Under the pieces are notes generated by a model. That model did not search any database and was not told the origin of the DNA. It saw nothing but the letters and a program-made list of their open reading frames with translations. From Pseudoduganella namucuonensis (lineage in GTDB: Bacteria > Pseudomonadota > Gammaproteobacteria > Burkholderiales > Burkholderiaceae_D), in contig NZ_FPBO01000028.1 in the NCBI RefSeq assembly GCF_900116645.1, positions 54,537-118,536 of the forward strand: DNA of 64,000 nt, written 5' to 3'. The position numbers and the translations under genes are program-made. Below are positions 53,953 to 63,857 of the stretch, piece after piece. Every line of letters starts with the position of its first letter. The stretch's first letter is position 1.

Positions 53953-54207
53953 ATGCACTTCACCCTCTACTCCCGCGGCTACTGCCACCTCTGCCAGGAC
54001 ATGCTGGACGCCCTCAACGCGTTCCAGACCCCCGAGCGCCCCTTCACCGTCGACGTCATCGACGTGGACGCCGACGAGGCCCTGGTGGCCCGTTTCGACG
54101 AACTGGTCCCGGTGCTGTTCGCCGGCCTGGACCAGCCCGAACTGTGCCATTACTTCCTCGACGAAAACGCCGTGAGGCGGGCCCTGGCCGCCCAAAATCC
54201 CGTGTAA
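53953..54207 (+). CDS. glutaredoxin-like protein (CxxC)
   Basis: 84 aa. FTLYSRGYCHLCQDMLDAL has the redox CHLC motif at residues 10-13; DELVPVLFAGLDQPELCHYF is the second conserved part of the DUF836/YtnI-like glutaredoxin branch. Probably a small cytoplasmic thiol reductant. ATG 53953 is preceded by no strong ribosome site; the REP-like element lies just upstream. Confidence 0.85.
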   Translation: MHFTLYSRGYCHLCQDMLDALNAFQTPERPFTVDVIDVDADEALVARFDELVPVLFAGLDQPELCHYFLDENAVRRALAAQNPV

Positions 54208-54313
54208 ATCAGCCAACGGCGCCCGGTTCGCAGCATTAAACCGGGCTTTCCCCTCTGAAATCCGGTAAAATGCGGGGGTTGGAAAGCTCTTGTTTCCTTG
54301 CAGTGATAGTAAC

Positions 54314-54360
54314 AAAAGCGCTCGCCAGGGCATCCACGCCCCGCCCGGAGCGCTTTTTTT
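54314..54360 (+). terminator. terminator before lepA
   Basis: AAAAGCGCTC (54314-54323) pairs with GAGCGCTTTT (54348-54357) and a run of seven Ts follows. It separates the glutaredoxin-like gene from lepA. Confidence 0.8.
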
Positions 54361-54416
54361 GTCGCGCTTTTTTTGTTTGCCTACTCGAGGCAGTTCGTCT
54401 TTTTTAGATTTGTTTA

Positions 54417-56210
54417 ATGAACAACATACGCAATTTCTCCATCATCGCCCACATCGACCACGGTAAATCGACGCTGGCCGACCGCATCATCCAGCTGTGC
54501 GGCGGCCTGTCCGAGCGCGAGATGGAGTCGCAGGTGCTCGATTCGATGGATCTGGAGCGCGAGCGCGGCATCACCATCAAGGCGCAAACCGCCGCCCTGC
54601 AATACAAGGCGCGCGACGGCCAGATCTACAACCTGAACCTGATCGACACCCCCGGCCACGTCGACTTCTCCTACGAGGTCAGCCGCTCGCTGTCCGCCTG
54701 CGAGGGCGCGCTGCTGGTGGTGGACGCGTCGCAGGGCGTCGAGGCCCAGACCGTGGCCAACTGTTACACCGCGCTGGACCTGGGCGTGGAAGTGGTGCCC
54801 GTGCTGAACAAGATCGACCTGCCGAACGCCGACCCGCCCAGCGCCATCGCCGAGATCGAGGACGTGATCGGCATCGAGGCCGGCGACGCCGTGCACTGCT
54901 CGGCCAAGACCGGCTTCGGCGTGGACGACGTGCTCGAATCCATCATCGCCAAGGTGCCGCCGCCGAAGGGCGACCCGGACGCGCCGCTGCAGGCGCTGAT
55001 CGTCGACTCCTGGTACGACGCCTACGTGGGCGTGGTCATGCTGGTGCGCGTGGTGAACGGCACCCTGAAACCGAAGGACCGCATCAAGCTGATGGCGACC
55101 GAGTCGCTGCAGCTGGTGGAGGACGTGGGCGTGTTCGCGCCGCGTTCGCTGTCGCTGCCGCAGCTGTCGGCCGGCCAGGTGGGCTTCATCATCGCCGGCA
55201 TCAAGGAATTGAAGGCCGCCAAGGTGGGCGACACCATCACCCTGGCCAACCGTCCGGCGCCGGCGCCGCTGCCCGGCTTCAAGGAAGTGCAGCCGCAGGT
55301 GTTCGCCGGCCTGTTCCCGGTCGAGGCCAACCAGTACGACGCGCTGCGCGACGCGCTGGAAAAGCTGAAACTGAACGACGCCGCGCTGATGTACGAGCCC
55401 GAGGTGTCGCAGGCGCTGGGCTTCGGCTTCCGCTGCGGCTTCCTGGGCCTGCTGCACATGGAAATCGTGCAGGAGCGCCTGGAGCGCGAGTTCGACCAGG
55501 ACCTGATCACGACGGCGCCCACCGTGGTGTACGAGGTGGTGATGCGCGACAACAGCGTCGTCAAGGTGGACAACCCCTCGCGCATGCCGGAGCCGACCAA
55601 GATCAACGAGATCCGCGAACCCATCGTCACGGTCAATCTGTACATGCCGCAGGAATACGTGGGCTCGGTGATCACGCTGTGCATCGGCAAGCGCGGCGTG
55701 CAGATGGACATGAGCTACCACGGCCGCCAAGTCAAGCTGGTGTACGAGATGCCGATGGGCGAGATCGTGCTGGACTTCTTCGACAAGCTGAAATCGACCT
55801 CGCGCGGCTACGCGTCGATGGACTACGAGTTCAAGGAATACCGCACCTCCGACGTGGTCAAGGTGGACATGCTGATCAACGGCGACAGGGTCGACGCGCT
55901 GGCCATCATCGTGCACCGCTCGAACAGCGCCTACCGCGGCCGCCAGGTGGCCGCCAAGATGCGCGAACTGATCCCGCGCCAGATGTTCGACGTGGCGATC
56001 CAGGCCGCCATCGGCGTCAATGTGATTTCGCGCGAGAACGTCAAGGCGCTGCGCAAGAACGTGCTGGCCAAGTGCTACGGCGGCGACATCAGCCGCAAGA
56101 AGAAACTGCTGGAGAAGCAGAAGGCCGGTAAAAAACGCATGAAACAGGTGGGTTCGGTGGAGATTCCACAGGAAGCCTTCCTGGCAATCTTACAAGTGGA
56201 CGAGAAATGA
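54417..56210 (+). CDS. lepA: elongation factor 4 (LepA)
   Basis: 597 aa. G1 HIDHGKSTLADRI, effector loop region ERERGITIKAQT, G3 DTPGHVDF, G4 NKIDLP, and the LepA-specific C-terminal domain (RKNVLAKCYGGDISRKKKLL). A ribosomal GTPase affecting initiation and back-translocation. The start has no Shine-Dalgarno. Its stop overlaps the lepB start (ATGA). Confidence 0.97.
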   Translation: MNNIRNFSIIAHIDHGKSTLADRIIQLCGGLSEREMESQVLDSMDLERERGITIKAQTAALQYKARDGQIYNLNLIDTPGHVDFSYEVSRSLSACEGALLVVDASQGVEAQTVANCYTALDLGVEVVPVLNKIDLPNADPPSAIAEIEDVIGIEAGDAVHCSAKTGFGVDDVLESIIAKVPPPKGDPDAPLQALIVDSWYDAYVGVVMLVRVVNGTLKPKDRIKLMATESLQLVEDVGVFAPRSLSLPQLSAGQVGFIIAGIKELKAAKVGDTITLANRPAPAPLPGFKEVQPQVFAGLFPVEANQYDALRDALEKLKLNDAALMYEPEVSQALGFGFRCGFLGLLHMEIVQERLEREFDQDLITTAPTVVYEVVMRDNSVVKVDNPSRMPEPTKINEIREPIVTVNLYMPQEYVGSVITLCIGKRGVQMDMSYHGRQVKLVYEMPMGEIVLDFFDKLKSTSRGYASMDYEFKEYRTSDVVKVDMLINGDRVDALAIIVHRSNSAYRGRQVAAKMRELIPRQMFDVAIQAAIGVNVISRENVKALRKNVLAKCYGGDISRKKKLLEKQKAGKKRMKQVGSVEIPQEAFLAILQVDEK

Positions 56211-57127
56211 CCCTGCAAGCCGTTCTGAGCAACTTTGCCCTGATATTGTTCATCCTGATGGTGGTGACCGGCGTCATCTGGTGCCTGGACGTGTTCTACC
56301 TGGCCAAGCAGCGCCGCGCCGCGGCCGACCGCGCCCTGGCCGAGTACGACGCCCGCACCGCCAAGCTGACCGCCGACGGCATCAAGCTGGACAACAACAG
56401 CAACCGCGCCGAGATCGAGGCCGCGCAGCTGCGCCAGCCGACCTGGGTCGAGTACTCGGGCAGCTTCTTCCCGGTGATCGCCCTGGTGTTCATCCTGCGC
56501 TCCTTCCTGTACGAGCCGTTCAAGATCCCGTCCTCGTCGATGGTGCCGACCCTGCTGATCGGCGACCTGATCCTGGTGAACAAGTTCACCTACGGCGTGC
56601 GCCTGCCCATCATCAACAAGAAGATCATCGAGCTGAACGATCCGCAGCGCGGCGACGTGATGGTGTTCAAGTATCCGCGCGACATGAGCCAGGACTACAT
56701 CAAGCGGGTGATCGGCGTGCCCGGTGATAAAATCACCTATGAAAACAAGCGCCTGACGGTGAACGGCCAAGCGGTGAAGTACACCGCGCTGGACGACTAC
56801 CTGAACGACGACAGCCTGCTGTACTCCAAGCAGTACAAGGAAAGCCTGGCCAACGTCGAGCACCGCGTCATCCTGACCGAGGGCGCGCCGAACGTGAACC
56901 TGGGCGACGTGAAGGACTTCCCGCACAGCGAGAACTGCACCTACCGCTACGAGGGTTTCACCTGCACCGTTCCGGCCGGAAACTACTTCATGATGGGTGA
57001 TAACCGCGACAACAGCGCGGACAGCCGCTACTGGGGCTTCGTGCCGGACAAGAACATCGTCGGCAAGGCCTTCTTCGTCTGGATGAACTTCAGCAATCCG
57101 CTGAAGCGTATCGGCAGCATCAACTAA
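56207..57127 (+). CDS. lepB: signal peptidase I LepB
   Basis: 306 aa. Two N-terminal membrane helices (about 8-30 and 88-100), catalytic Ser111 (FKIPSSSMVPTL), general-base Lys166 (YIKRVIGVPGDKI), and the box GDNRDNSADSRYWG. Cleaves signal peptides in the inner membrane. lepA-lepB coupling is usual. Confidence 0.97.
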   Translation: MTLQAVLSNFALILFILMVVTGVIWCLDVFYLAKQRRAAADRALAEYDARTAKLTADGIKLDNNSNRAEIEAAQLRQPTWVEYSGSFFPVIALVFILRSFLYEPFKIPSSSMVPTLLIGDLILVNKFTYGVRLPIINKKIIELNDPQRGDVMVFKYPRDMSQDYIKRVIGVPGDKITYENKRLTVNGQAVKYTALDDYLNDDSLLYSKQYKESLANVEHRVILTEGAPNVNLGDVKDFPHSENCTYRYEGFTCTVPAGNYFMMGDNRDNSADSRYWGFVPDKNIVGKAFFVWMNFSNPLKRIGSIN

Positions 57128-57159
57128 GCATCAACTAAGCACACTCTAGGAGATCGCAT

Positions 57160-57549
57160 ATGCGTGGCATGCACAAGCAGCAGGGTATTTCCCTCGTCGG
57201 CCTGATCCTGACGCTGGCCGTGCTGGGCGTGCTCGGGGTGCTGGGGATGAAAATCGTCCCCACCTATTCCGAGTACCGCGCCATCTCGTCGGCCATCGTC
57301 ACCGCCAAGGGCGCCGGCAGCACGCCGAAGGAGATCATGACGTCCTTCGACAAGAGCGCCGAGGTGGGCTACATCACCGCCATCACCGGCCGCGACCTGA
57401 TCATCGAGCGGGAAGAGGGCGGGCTGGAGGTGAGCTTCGCCTACGACAAGAAAATCCCGCTGGTCGGCCCGGCCAGCCTGTTGCTGGAATACGCCGGCAC
57501 CACCTCGAAATCGGGCGTGGCGGCGGCCAAACCCAAACCAGAACAATAA
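57160..57549 (+). CDS. DUF4845 domain protein
   Basis: 129 aa. One N-terminal membrane anchor resembling a type IV pilin-like segment (GISLVGLILTLAVLGVLGVLGMKIVPTYSEY), followed by AIVTAKGAGSTPKEIMTSFDK and DLIIEREEGGLEV, as in DUF4845 proteins that regularly sit between lepB and rnc in betaproteobacteria. Function unknown, probably envelope. Confidence 0.85.
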   Translation: MRGMHKQQGISLVGLILTLAVLGVLGVLGMKIVPTYSEYRAISSAIVTAKGAGSTPKEIMTSFDKSAEVGYITAITGRDLIIEREEGGLEVSFAYDKKIPLVGPASLLLEYAGTTSKSGVAAAKPKPEQ

Positions 57550-57563
57550 AGAAACACGAGTCC

Positions 57564-58385
57564 ATGAATCTACAGTTATTGCAAACCCGTTTAGGCTACA
57601 CGTTCCAGGATGCTGGCCTTCTGCAGCAAGCCTTGACGCACCGTAGCCACAGCAGTTTGCATAACGAACGCCTGGAATTCCTGGGCGACTCCATCCTGAA
57701 CTGCGTGGTCGCCTCGATCCTGTACGAGCGCTACAGCGGCATCGACGAGGGCGACCTGTCGCGCCTGCGCGCCAACCTGGTCAAGCAGCAATCGCTGTAC
57801 GAGATCGCGCAGAAGCTGGAACTGTCGCAGTTCCTGCGCCTGGGCGAGGGCGAGCTGAAGTCGGGCGGATTCCGCCGCCCGTCCATCCTGGCCGACACGC
57901 TGGAGGCGCTGCTGGGCGCGATCTTCCTGGACACCAGCTTCGACGCCGCCGCCAAGGTGATACGCGCCTTCTACATCCCCATCCTGGACAGCGTGGACCC
58001 GCAAACCCTGGGCAAGGACGCCAAGACCCTGCTGCAGGAATTCTTGCAAAGCAAGAAGATCTCGCTGCCGCTGTACAATGTGGTGGCCACCCATGGCGCC
58101 GCGCACAGCCAGGAGTTTGAAATCGAGTGCCTGGTGCCCAAGCTGGGCATCCAGGTCTATGGCCGCGGCGGCAGCCGCCGCGCCGGCGAACAGGCCGCCG
58201 CCAAGCTGGCGCTGGAAGTGGCGGAGCAGGCGTTGCAGAAAACGCCGGCCGCCGCGCGCAAGCCACGCCAGCGCGGCGCCCAGCTGAAGCTGGCCGGCAT
58301 CGCCACCATCCAGGGCGAGACCGACCCCGAACCGGCCGCCCCAAAAGGCAAGGCCGCTGGCGATGGCAAAGTAGCCAAATCTTAA
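57564..58385 (+). CDS. rnc: ribonuclease III
   Basis: 273 aa. Catalytic signature NERLEFLGDSILNCVV, second acidic block ADTLEALLGAIFLD, and the double-stranded RNA-binding domain (YNVVATHGAAHSQEFEIEC, GGSRRAGEQAAAKLALEVA). Its C-terminal 45 residues are a Pro/Ala/Lys tail beyond the usual 225 residues. Processes rRNA precursors and structured mRNAs; era follows by 16 bp. Confidence 0.96.
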   Translation: MNLQLLQTRLGYTFQDAGLLQQALTHRSHSSLHNERLEFLGDSILNCVVASILYERYSGIDEGDLSRLRANLVKQQSLYEIAQKLELSQFLRLGEGELKSGGFRRPSILADTLEALLGAIFLDTSFDAAAKVIRAFYIPILDSVDPQTLGKDAKTLLQEFLQSKKISLPLYNVVATHGAAHSQEFEIECLVPKLGIQVYGRGGSRRAGEQAAAKLALEVAEQALQKTPAAARKPRQRGAQLKLAGIATIQGETDPEPAAPKGKAAGDGKVAKS

Positions 58386-58401
58386 AATAAGCAGGTCACA
58401 C

Positions 58402-59304
58402 ATGAACACCGAAACCACCCCCGCCGGCTTCCGCTGCGGCTACATCGCCATCGTCGGCCGTCCCAACGTGGGCAAATCGACGCTGATGAACATGCTCATC
58501 GGCGCCAAGGTCAGCATCACCTCGCGCAAGGCGCAAACCACGCGCCACCGCATCACCGGCATCCAGACCCTGGACGACGCCCAGTTCATCTACGTGGACA
58601 CGCCCGGCTTCCAGACCCGCCACGCCAACGCGCTGAACAAGACGCTGAACAAGACCGTCACCAACACGCTGGACTCGTCGGACGTGATCCTGTACGTGAT
58701 CGAGGCCGGCACCTTCGGCCCGCAGGACCAGCAGGTGGTGGACCTGCTGCCCAAATCGGTGCCCGTGATCCTGGTGATCAACAAGGCGGACCGCGTGAAG
58801 GACAAGGCCACGCTGATGCCGTTCGCGCAGCAGGTGGCGGCCAAGCACGACTTCGCGGCCATCGTGCCGGTGTCGGCCAAGCTGCGCTTCCAGCTGGACG
58901 GCCTGCAGGACGAGATCAAGCGCCTGCTGCCCGAGAACGAGCCGGTGTTCGGCGCGGACGACATCACCGACCGCAGCGAGAAGTTCCTGGCCTCGGAGAT
59001 CGTGCGCGAAAAGCTGTTCCGCTTCGTCGGCGACGAGCTGCCCTACACCAGCACCGTGCTGATCGAGAAGTTCGAGCAGGAGGGCAATCTGCGCCGCGTC
59101 TTCGCCGCCATCCTGGTCGAGCGCGACACGCACAAGTCCATGATCATCGGCAACAAGGGCGCGCGCCTGAAGGACGTCTCCACCCAGGCCCGGCTGGACA
59201 TGGAAAAGCTGTTCGGCGGCCCGGTGTACCTGGAGATCTGGGTCAAGGTCAAGTCCGGCTGGGCCGACAACGAAGCGGGATTGCGCGCCTACGGCTACGA
59301 GTAA
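58402..59304 (+). CDS. era: GTPase Era
   Basis: 300 aa. G1 GRPNVGKSTLMNML, G2 area KAQTTRHRITGI, G3 DTPGFQT, G4 NKADRV, and the C-terminal KH domain (IIGNKGARLKDVSTQARLDME). Needed for 16S rRNA 3' maturation and 30S assembly. Part of rnc-era-recO. Confidence 0.97.
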   Translation: MNTETTPAGFRCGYIAIVGRPNVGKSTLMNMLIGAKVSITSRKAQTTRHRITGIQTLDDAQFIYVDTPGFQTRHANALNKTLNKTVTNTLDSSDVILYVIEAGTFGPQDQQVVDLLPKSVPVILVINKADRVKDKATLMPFAQQVAAKHDFAAIVPVSAKLRFQLDGLQDEIKRLLPENEPVFGADDITDRSEKFLASEIVREKLFRFVGDELPYTSTVLIEKFEQEGNLRRVFAAILVERDTHKSMIIGNKGARLKDVSTQARLDMEKLFGGPVYLEIWVKVKSGWADNEAGLRAYGYE

Positions 59305-59317
59305 TGCCATTCCGGGA

Positions 59318-60091
59318 ATGTCTGTGAGCGCCGCGGCGGAACCCAAGCGACCCCGCGCCCCCGCGCGCGAACGCACGGTCGGCACCCGCGTCGCGGGGCA
59401 GCCGGCCTTCGTGCTGCACAGCTATCCCTACAAGGAAACCAGCCTCATCGTCGACATGCTGACGCGCGACTACGGCCGCGTGGCCCTGATCGCCAAGGGC
59501 GCCAAGCGCCCGCACTCGCAGCTGCGCGGCGTGCTGCAAACATTCCAGCCCCTGTCCGCCAGCTGGACCGGCAAGAACGAACTGCGCACGCTGACCGACG
59601 CCGAATGGGTGGGCGGCATGCTGCCGCTGGAGAAGACCGCGCTGCTGTGCGGCTTCTACCTCAACGAGCTGCTGGTCAAGCTGCTGGCGCGCGACGACGC
59701 CCATCCCGACCTGTTCAACCACTACGTGTCCACCCTGAACCAGTTGGCGCATAATGAACCCGCGCCCATCGTGCTGCGCAAGTTCGAGCGCGCGCTGTTG
59801 AAGGAAACCGGCGTCGCCGCCGACCTCGCGCGCTGCGCCGACACCCGCGAGCGGGTGAGGGCGGAGGTGGTGTACGTGGTGGACCCCGAACGCGGTCCGC
59901 GCCCGGAGCGGGCGGCGGACCAGGCGCCGCGCGTGTCCGGCAAGACCCTGCTGGACATGGAGCGCGAGGACTACCAAGACGCCGCCACGCAGGCGCAAAG
60001 CAAGCAACTGATGCGCTTCCTGCTGGCGCATCACCTGGGAGGCGCGCCGCTGAACACGCGCCAGATACTGATCGACCTGATGCAGCTGTAA
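59318..60091 (+). CDS. recO: DNA repair protein RecO
   Basis: 257 aa. AFVLHSYPYKETSLIVDMLT, YGRVALIAKGAKRPHSQLRGVLQTFQ and CGFYLNELLVKLL match RecO, an annealing and RecA-loading mediator in the RecFOR pathway. A 12-residue basic extension (KRPRAPARERT) precedes the core. Usual zinc-ribbon cysteines are absent, as in many proteobacterial forms. Confidence 0.95.
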   Translation: MSVSAAAEPKRPRAPARERTVGTRVAGQPAFVLHSYPYKETSLIVDMLTRDYGRVALIAKGAKRPHSQLRGVLQTFQPLSASWTGKNELRTLTDAEWVGGMLPLEKTALLCGFYLNELLVKLLARDDAHPDLFNHYVSTLNQLAHNEPAPIVLRKFERALLKETGVAADLARCADTRERVRAEVVYVVDPERGPRPERAADQAPRVSGKTLLDMEREDYQDAATQAQSKQLMRFLLAHHLGGAPLNTRQILIDLMQL

Positions 60092-60119
60092 AGCGGCTGT
60101 CAACAACCCATCCAAGACC

Positions 60120-60878
60120 ATGAGCTTCCTGTTCCCCTCCGGCCCCGTCATCGACCTGGGCGTCAACATCGACCACGTGGCCACCTTGCGCAACGCGCGC
60201 GGCACCGCCTATCCCGACCCGATCCGCGCCGCGCTGCTGGCCGAGCAAGCCGGCGCCGACTGCATCACCCTGCACCTGCGCGAGGACCGCCGCCACATCA
60301 AGGACGCCGACGTGATCGCGCTGGCGCCGCAGCTGGTCACCCGCATGAACCTGGAGGCCGCCGTCACCCGGGAGATGCTGGACTTCGCCTGTTCCATCAA
60401 GCCGGCCGACGTGTGCCTGGTGCCCGAGAAGCGCACCGAGGTCACCACCGAGGGCGGCCTGGACGTGGCCGGCCACTTCAACGAGGTGCAGGCCGCCGTC
60501 CGGCAGCTGCAGGCCGAGGGCATCCGCGTCAGCCTGTTCATCGACGCCGACGAGCAGCAGATCGCCGCCGCCGCCGAATCCGGCGCGCCCGTCATCGAGC
60601 TGCACACCGGCCGCTACGCCGACACCGAGGGCGCGGAGCAGGCCGCCGAGCTGGAGCGCGTCAAGGCCGGCGTGCTGTTCGGCGCGCAGCGCGGGCTGAA
60701 GGTCAACGCCGGTCACGGCCTGCACTACACCAACGTGCAGGCCATCGCCGCCATTCCCGGCATCGTGGAACTGAACATCGGCCACGCCATCGTCGCGCAC
60801 GCCGTGTTCGTCGGCTGGGAAAACGCCGTGCGCGAAATGAAGGCCATCATGGTCGCGACGAGGCTGGGCGCGAAATGA
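60120..60878 (+). CDS. pdxJ: pyridoxine 5'-phosphate synthase PdxJ
   Basis: 252 aa. LGVNIDHVATLRNARGTAYPDP, CLVPEKRTEVTTEGGLDV and GLKVNAGHGLHYTNV are diagnostic. Condenses 1-deoxyxylulose phosphate with amino-acetone phosphate for vitamin B6. The stop overlaps acpS (ATGA). Confidence 0.97.
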   Translation: MSFLFPSGPVIDLGVNIDHVATLRNARGTAYPDPIRAALLAEQAGADCITLHLREDRRHIKDADVIALAPQLVTRMNLEAAVTREMLDFACSIKPADVCLVPEKRTEVTTEGGLDVAGHFNEVQAAVRQLQAEGIRVSLFIDADEQQIAAAAESGAPVIELHTGRYADTEGAEQAAELERVKAGVLFGAQRGLKVNAGHGLHYTNVQAIAAIPGIVELNIGHAIVAHAVFVGWENAVREMKAIMVATRLGAK

Positions 60879-61288
60879 TCTACGGCGTCGGCACCGATAT
60901 CTGCCAAATCTCGCGCGTGGCGCAGTCGCTGGAACGCAGCGGCGCGCGCTTCGCGGAAAAGATATTGGGACCGGAGGAACTGCTGCAGTACCGGAAGCGC
61001 AGCGCCAACGGCAGCGGCGGCGCCGCGCGCGGCCTGCGCTACCTGGCCACGCGCTTCGCCGCCAAGGAAGCCTTCGGCAAGGCCATCGGCACCGGCGTGG
61101 CCGGCCCCATGACCCTGCGCAACGCCCAGCTGCTCAACGAGGACAGCGGCAAGCCGGTGATGGTGTGCAGCGGCACGCTGGCCGAATTCATGCAAAGCCA
61201 CCGCCTGTCGTCGCAGGTGAGCGTGAGCGACGAGGCGGAATACGCGGTCGCTTTCGTGATCGTCGAACAGGCCCCGGAAACCGTATAA
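60875..61288 (+). CDS. acpS: holo-ACP synthase AcpS
   Basis: 137 aa. GTDICQISRV gives the Mg-binding Asp near residue 8 and RFAAKEAFGKAIGTG the catalytic Glu block. Attaches phosphopantetheine to AcpP (Ser37), linking this operon to the fab genes. Only four bases separate it from uvrC. Confidence 0.96.
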   Translation: MIYGVGTDICQISRVAQSLERSGARFAEKILGPEELLQYRKRSANGSGGAARGLRYLATRFAAKEAFGKAIGTGVAGPMTLRNAQLLNEDSGKPVMVCSGTLAEFMQSHRLSSQVSVSDEAEYAVAFVIVEQAPETV

Positions 61289-61292
61289 ATCA

Positions 61293-63167
61293 ATGACAGA
61301 CGCAAACGACGAAACCCCGGGCGAGACCATTGATGCGCGCGCGCAGGTGCTGGCCACGGTGGCCAAGCTGCCCAACCTGCCGGGCGTGTACCGCTATTTC
61401 GACGCCGCCGACAACGTGCTCTACGTGGGCAAGGCGCGCGACCTGAAGAAGCGCGTGTCGAGCTACTTCCAGAAGAACCTGGCCAGCCCGCGCATCGCCA
61501 TGATGGTCGAGCGCATCGCGCGCCTGGAAACCACGGTCACGCACAGCGAGGCCGAGGCGCTGATCCTCGAGAACAACCTGATCAAGGCCCTGCAGCCGCG
61601 CTTCAACATCCTGTTCCGTGACGACAAGTCCTACCCCTACCTGAAGATCACCGGCGACGCCGTGCCGCGCATGGTCTACTACCGCGGCGCGGTGGACAAG
61701 CGCAACCAGTACTTCGGTCCCTTCCCCAGCGCCTGGGCGGTGAAGGAATCGATGCAGATCCTGCAGAAGGTGTTCCTGTTGCGCACCTGCGAGGACAGCG
61801 TCTACGCCAACCGCACGCGCCCCTGCCTGCTGCACCAGATCGGCCGCTGCAGCGCGCCCTGCGTGGACGCCATCGCCGTCGAGGACTACAAGATGGACGT
61901 GGACAACGCCGCGCGCTTCCTGCGCGGGCGCACCAGCGAAGTGATGGAGGATCTCGAAAAGAAGATGCACGCCTACGCCGCCGACCTCAAGTTCGAGCAG
62001 GCCGCCTCGGTGCGCAACCAGATCCAGTCGCTGTCCAAGGTGCTGCACCAGCAAAGCATGGAGACCACGGGCGACGCCGACGTCGACATCATCGCCGTGC
62101 TGGTGCAGGGCGGACGCGCCTGCGTCAACCTGGCCATGGTGCGCGGCGGCCGCCACCTGGGCGACCGCGCCTACTTCCCGTCCCACTTCGGCGACGCCGC
62201 CGCCATCGCGGAGGCCGCGCCGGAGGTGGAGGTGCTGAGCGCCTTCCTGGTGCAGCACTACACCGAGAAGTTCATCCCCGGCACGCTGATCCTCAACATC
62301 GAATACGACCAGCCGGAGCTGATGATCGCGCTGCAGGAGCAGTGCGGCCACCGCATCAACCTGATCTTCCAGCCGCAGGGGCAGCGCCGCCAGTGGCTGG
62401 AGCTGGCGCAGAAGGGCGCCGAGATCTCGCTGGCGCGGCTGCTGTCCGAACAGGGCTCGCAGCAATCGCGCACGCGCGCGCTGGCCGAGGCGCTGGCGCT
62501 GGAGGCGGACGACCTGGACACGCTGCGCGTGGAATGCTTCGACATCTCGCACACGCAGGGCGAGGCCACGCAGGCCTCGTGCGTGGTGTTCCACCACCAC
62601 CAGATGCAGAACGGCGAATACCGCCGCTACAACATCAACGACATCACGCCGGGCGACGATTACGCCGCCATGCGCCAGGTGCTGATGCGGCGCTACGAGA
62701 AGGTCGCCAACGGCGACGGCGTGATGCCGGACGTGGTGCTGATCGACGGCGGCAAGGGGCAGGTGGAGATGGCGCGCCAGGTGTTCTCCGAGCTGGGGCT
62801 GGACATCGGCCTGATCGTCGGCGTGGCGAAAGGGGAGGGCCGCCGCGTGGGCCTGGAGACGCTGGTGTTCGTGGACGGCCGCGCGCCGCGGGAACTGGGC
62901 AAGGAATCGGCCGCGCTGATGCTGGTGGCGCAGATCCGCGACGAGGCGCACCGCTTCGCCATCACCGGCATGCGCGCCAAGCGCGCCAAGACGCGCCAGA
63001 CCTCGCGCCTGGAGGAGATCGAGGGCATCGGAGCCAAACGGCGCCAGAAGCTGCTGGCGCGCTTCGGCGGCCTGCGCGGCGTGGTCAACGCCAGCGTGGA
63101 GGACCTGATGTCGGTGGAGGGCATATCCAGCGCCCTGGCGGAAGAAATCTACAAACAACTCCACTAG
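61293..63167 (+). CDS. uvrC: excinuclease ABC subunit C (UvrC)
   Basis: 624 aa. N-terminal GIY-YIG nuclease as GVYRYFDAADNVLYVGKARDLKKRV, Cys-rich turn RCSAPCVD, UVR domain EKKMHAYAADLKFEQAASVRNQI, second nuclease block with EVECFDISHTQGEATQ-type CFDISHTQG and LIDGGKGQ, and C-terminal HhH (LEEIEGIGAKRRQKLLARFGG). Makes both incisions in nucleotide-excision repair. Confidence 0.97.
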   Translation: MTDANDETPGETIDARAQVLATVAKLPNLPGVYRYFDAADNVLYVGKARDLKKRVSSYFQKNLASPRIAMMVERIARLETTVTHSEAEALILENNLIKALQPRFNILFRDDKSYPYLKITGDAVPRMVYYRGAVDKRNQYFGPFPSAWAVKESMQILQKVFLLRTCEDSVYANRTRPCLLHQIGRCSAPCVDAIAVEDYKMDVDNAARFLRGRTSEVMEDLEKKMHAYAADLKFEQAASVRNQIQSLSKVLHQQSMETTGDADVDIIAVLVQGGRACVNLAMVRGGRHLGDRAYFPSHFGDAAAIAEAAPEVEVLSAFLVQHYTEKFIPGTLILNIEYDQPELMIALQEQCGHRINLIFQPQGQRRQWLELAQKGAEISLARLLSEQGSQQSRTRALAEALALEADDLDTLRVECFDISHTQGEATQASCVVFHHHQMQNGEYRRYNINDITPGDDYAAMRQVLMRRYEKVANGDGVMPDVVLIDGGKGQVEMARQVFSELGLDIGLIVGVAKGEGRRVGLETLVFVDGRAPRELGKESAALMLVAQIRDEAHRFAITGMRAKRAKTRQTSRLEEIEGIGAKRRQKLLARFGGLRGVVNASVEDLMSVEGISSALAEEIYKQLH

Positions 63168-63248
63168 AGCCCCGTGTTCGCTGGTGCTTAGCCACCCGGC
63201 AAGGTAGACTAGCGGCGCATTGATAATAATTACGAGCCGCTGTCACCT

Positions 63249-63836
63249 ATGCCCTTCAATATCCCGATTCTGTTGACCTGGTTGCGCGTCGCGCTGATCC
63301 CGCTGGTGGTGGGCGTGTACTACCTGCCGCCGCCCTGGCTCCCGGTGGCGGACCGCAACCTGGCCGCGACCGTGGTGTTCATCGTGGCCGCCATCACGGA
63401 CTGGTTCGACGGCTTCCTGGCGCGGCGCTGGAACCAGACCTCCGCCTTCGGCGCCTTCCTCGACCCGGTGGCCGACAAGCTGATGGTGGCCGGCGCGCTG
63501 CTGGTGCTGGTACAGCTGGACCGGGTCAACGCCATCCTCGCCTTCATCATCATCGGCCGCGAGATCACCATCTCCGCGCTGCGCGAATGGATGGCGCAGA
63601 TCGGCGCCTCGAAGTCGGTGGCGGTGAACTCGATCGGCAAGATCAAGACCGCCGCGCAGATGACGGCCATCCCCATGCTGCTGTACCACGACGTGCTGTT
63701 CGGCGCCGTCGACACCCAGTTCTGGGGCGACAAGCTGCTGTGGATCGCCAGCGTGCTGACCGTGTGGTCGATGTTCTACTACCTGAAAAAAGCCTGGCCG
63801 CTGATCAAGGAAAAGAGCGGCATGCTGGAAAATTAA
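63249..63836 (+). CDS. pgsA: phosphatidylglycerophosphate synthase PgsA
   Basis: 195 aa. The CDP-alcohol transferase signature DWFDGFLARRWNQTSAFGAFLDPVADKLM is complete (DGxxAR...GxxxDxxxD), with about five membrane helices. First step of phosphatidylglycerol and cardiolipin synthesis. Follows uvrC by 81 bp, as in many Proteobacteria. Confidence 0.96.
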   Translation: MPFNIPILLTWLRVALIPLVVGVYYLPPPWLPVADRNLAATVVFIVAAITDWFDGFLARRWNQTSAFGAFLDPVADKLMVAGALLVLVQLDRVNAILAFIIIGREITISALREWMAQIGASKSVAVNSIGKIKTAAQMTAIPMLLYHDVLFGAVDTQFWGDKLLWIASVLTVWSMFYYLKKAWPLIKEKSGMLEN

Positions 63837-63857
63837 GATAAATCGTTTCCAGTGCCC

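Noticed and set aside
61289..61292. Absence of nagZ between acpS and uvrC
   Set aside because: I recall nagZ near acpS in some relatives, but gene order varies and nothing in the sequence indicates a deletion scar.
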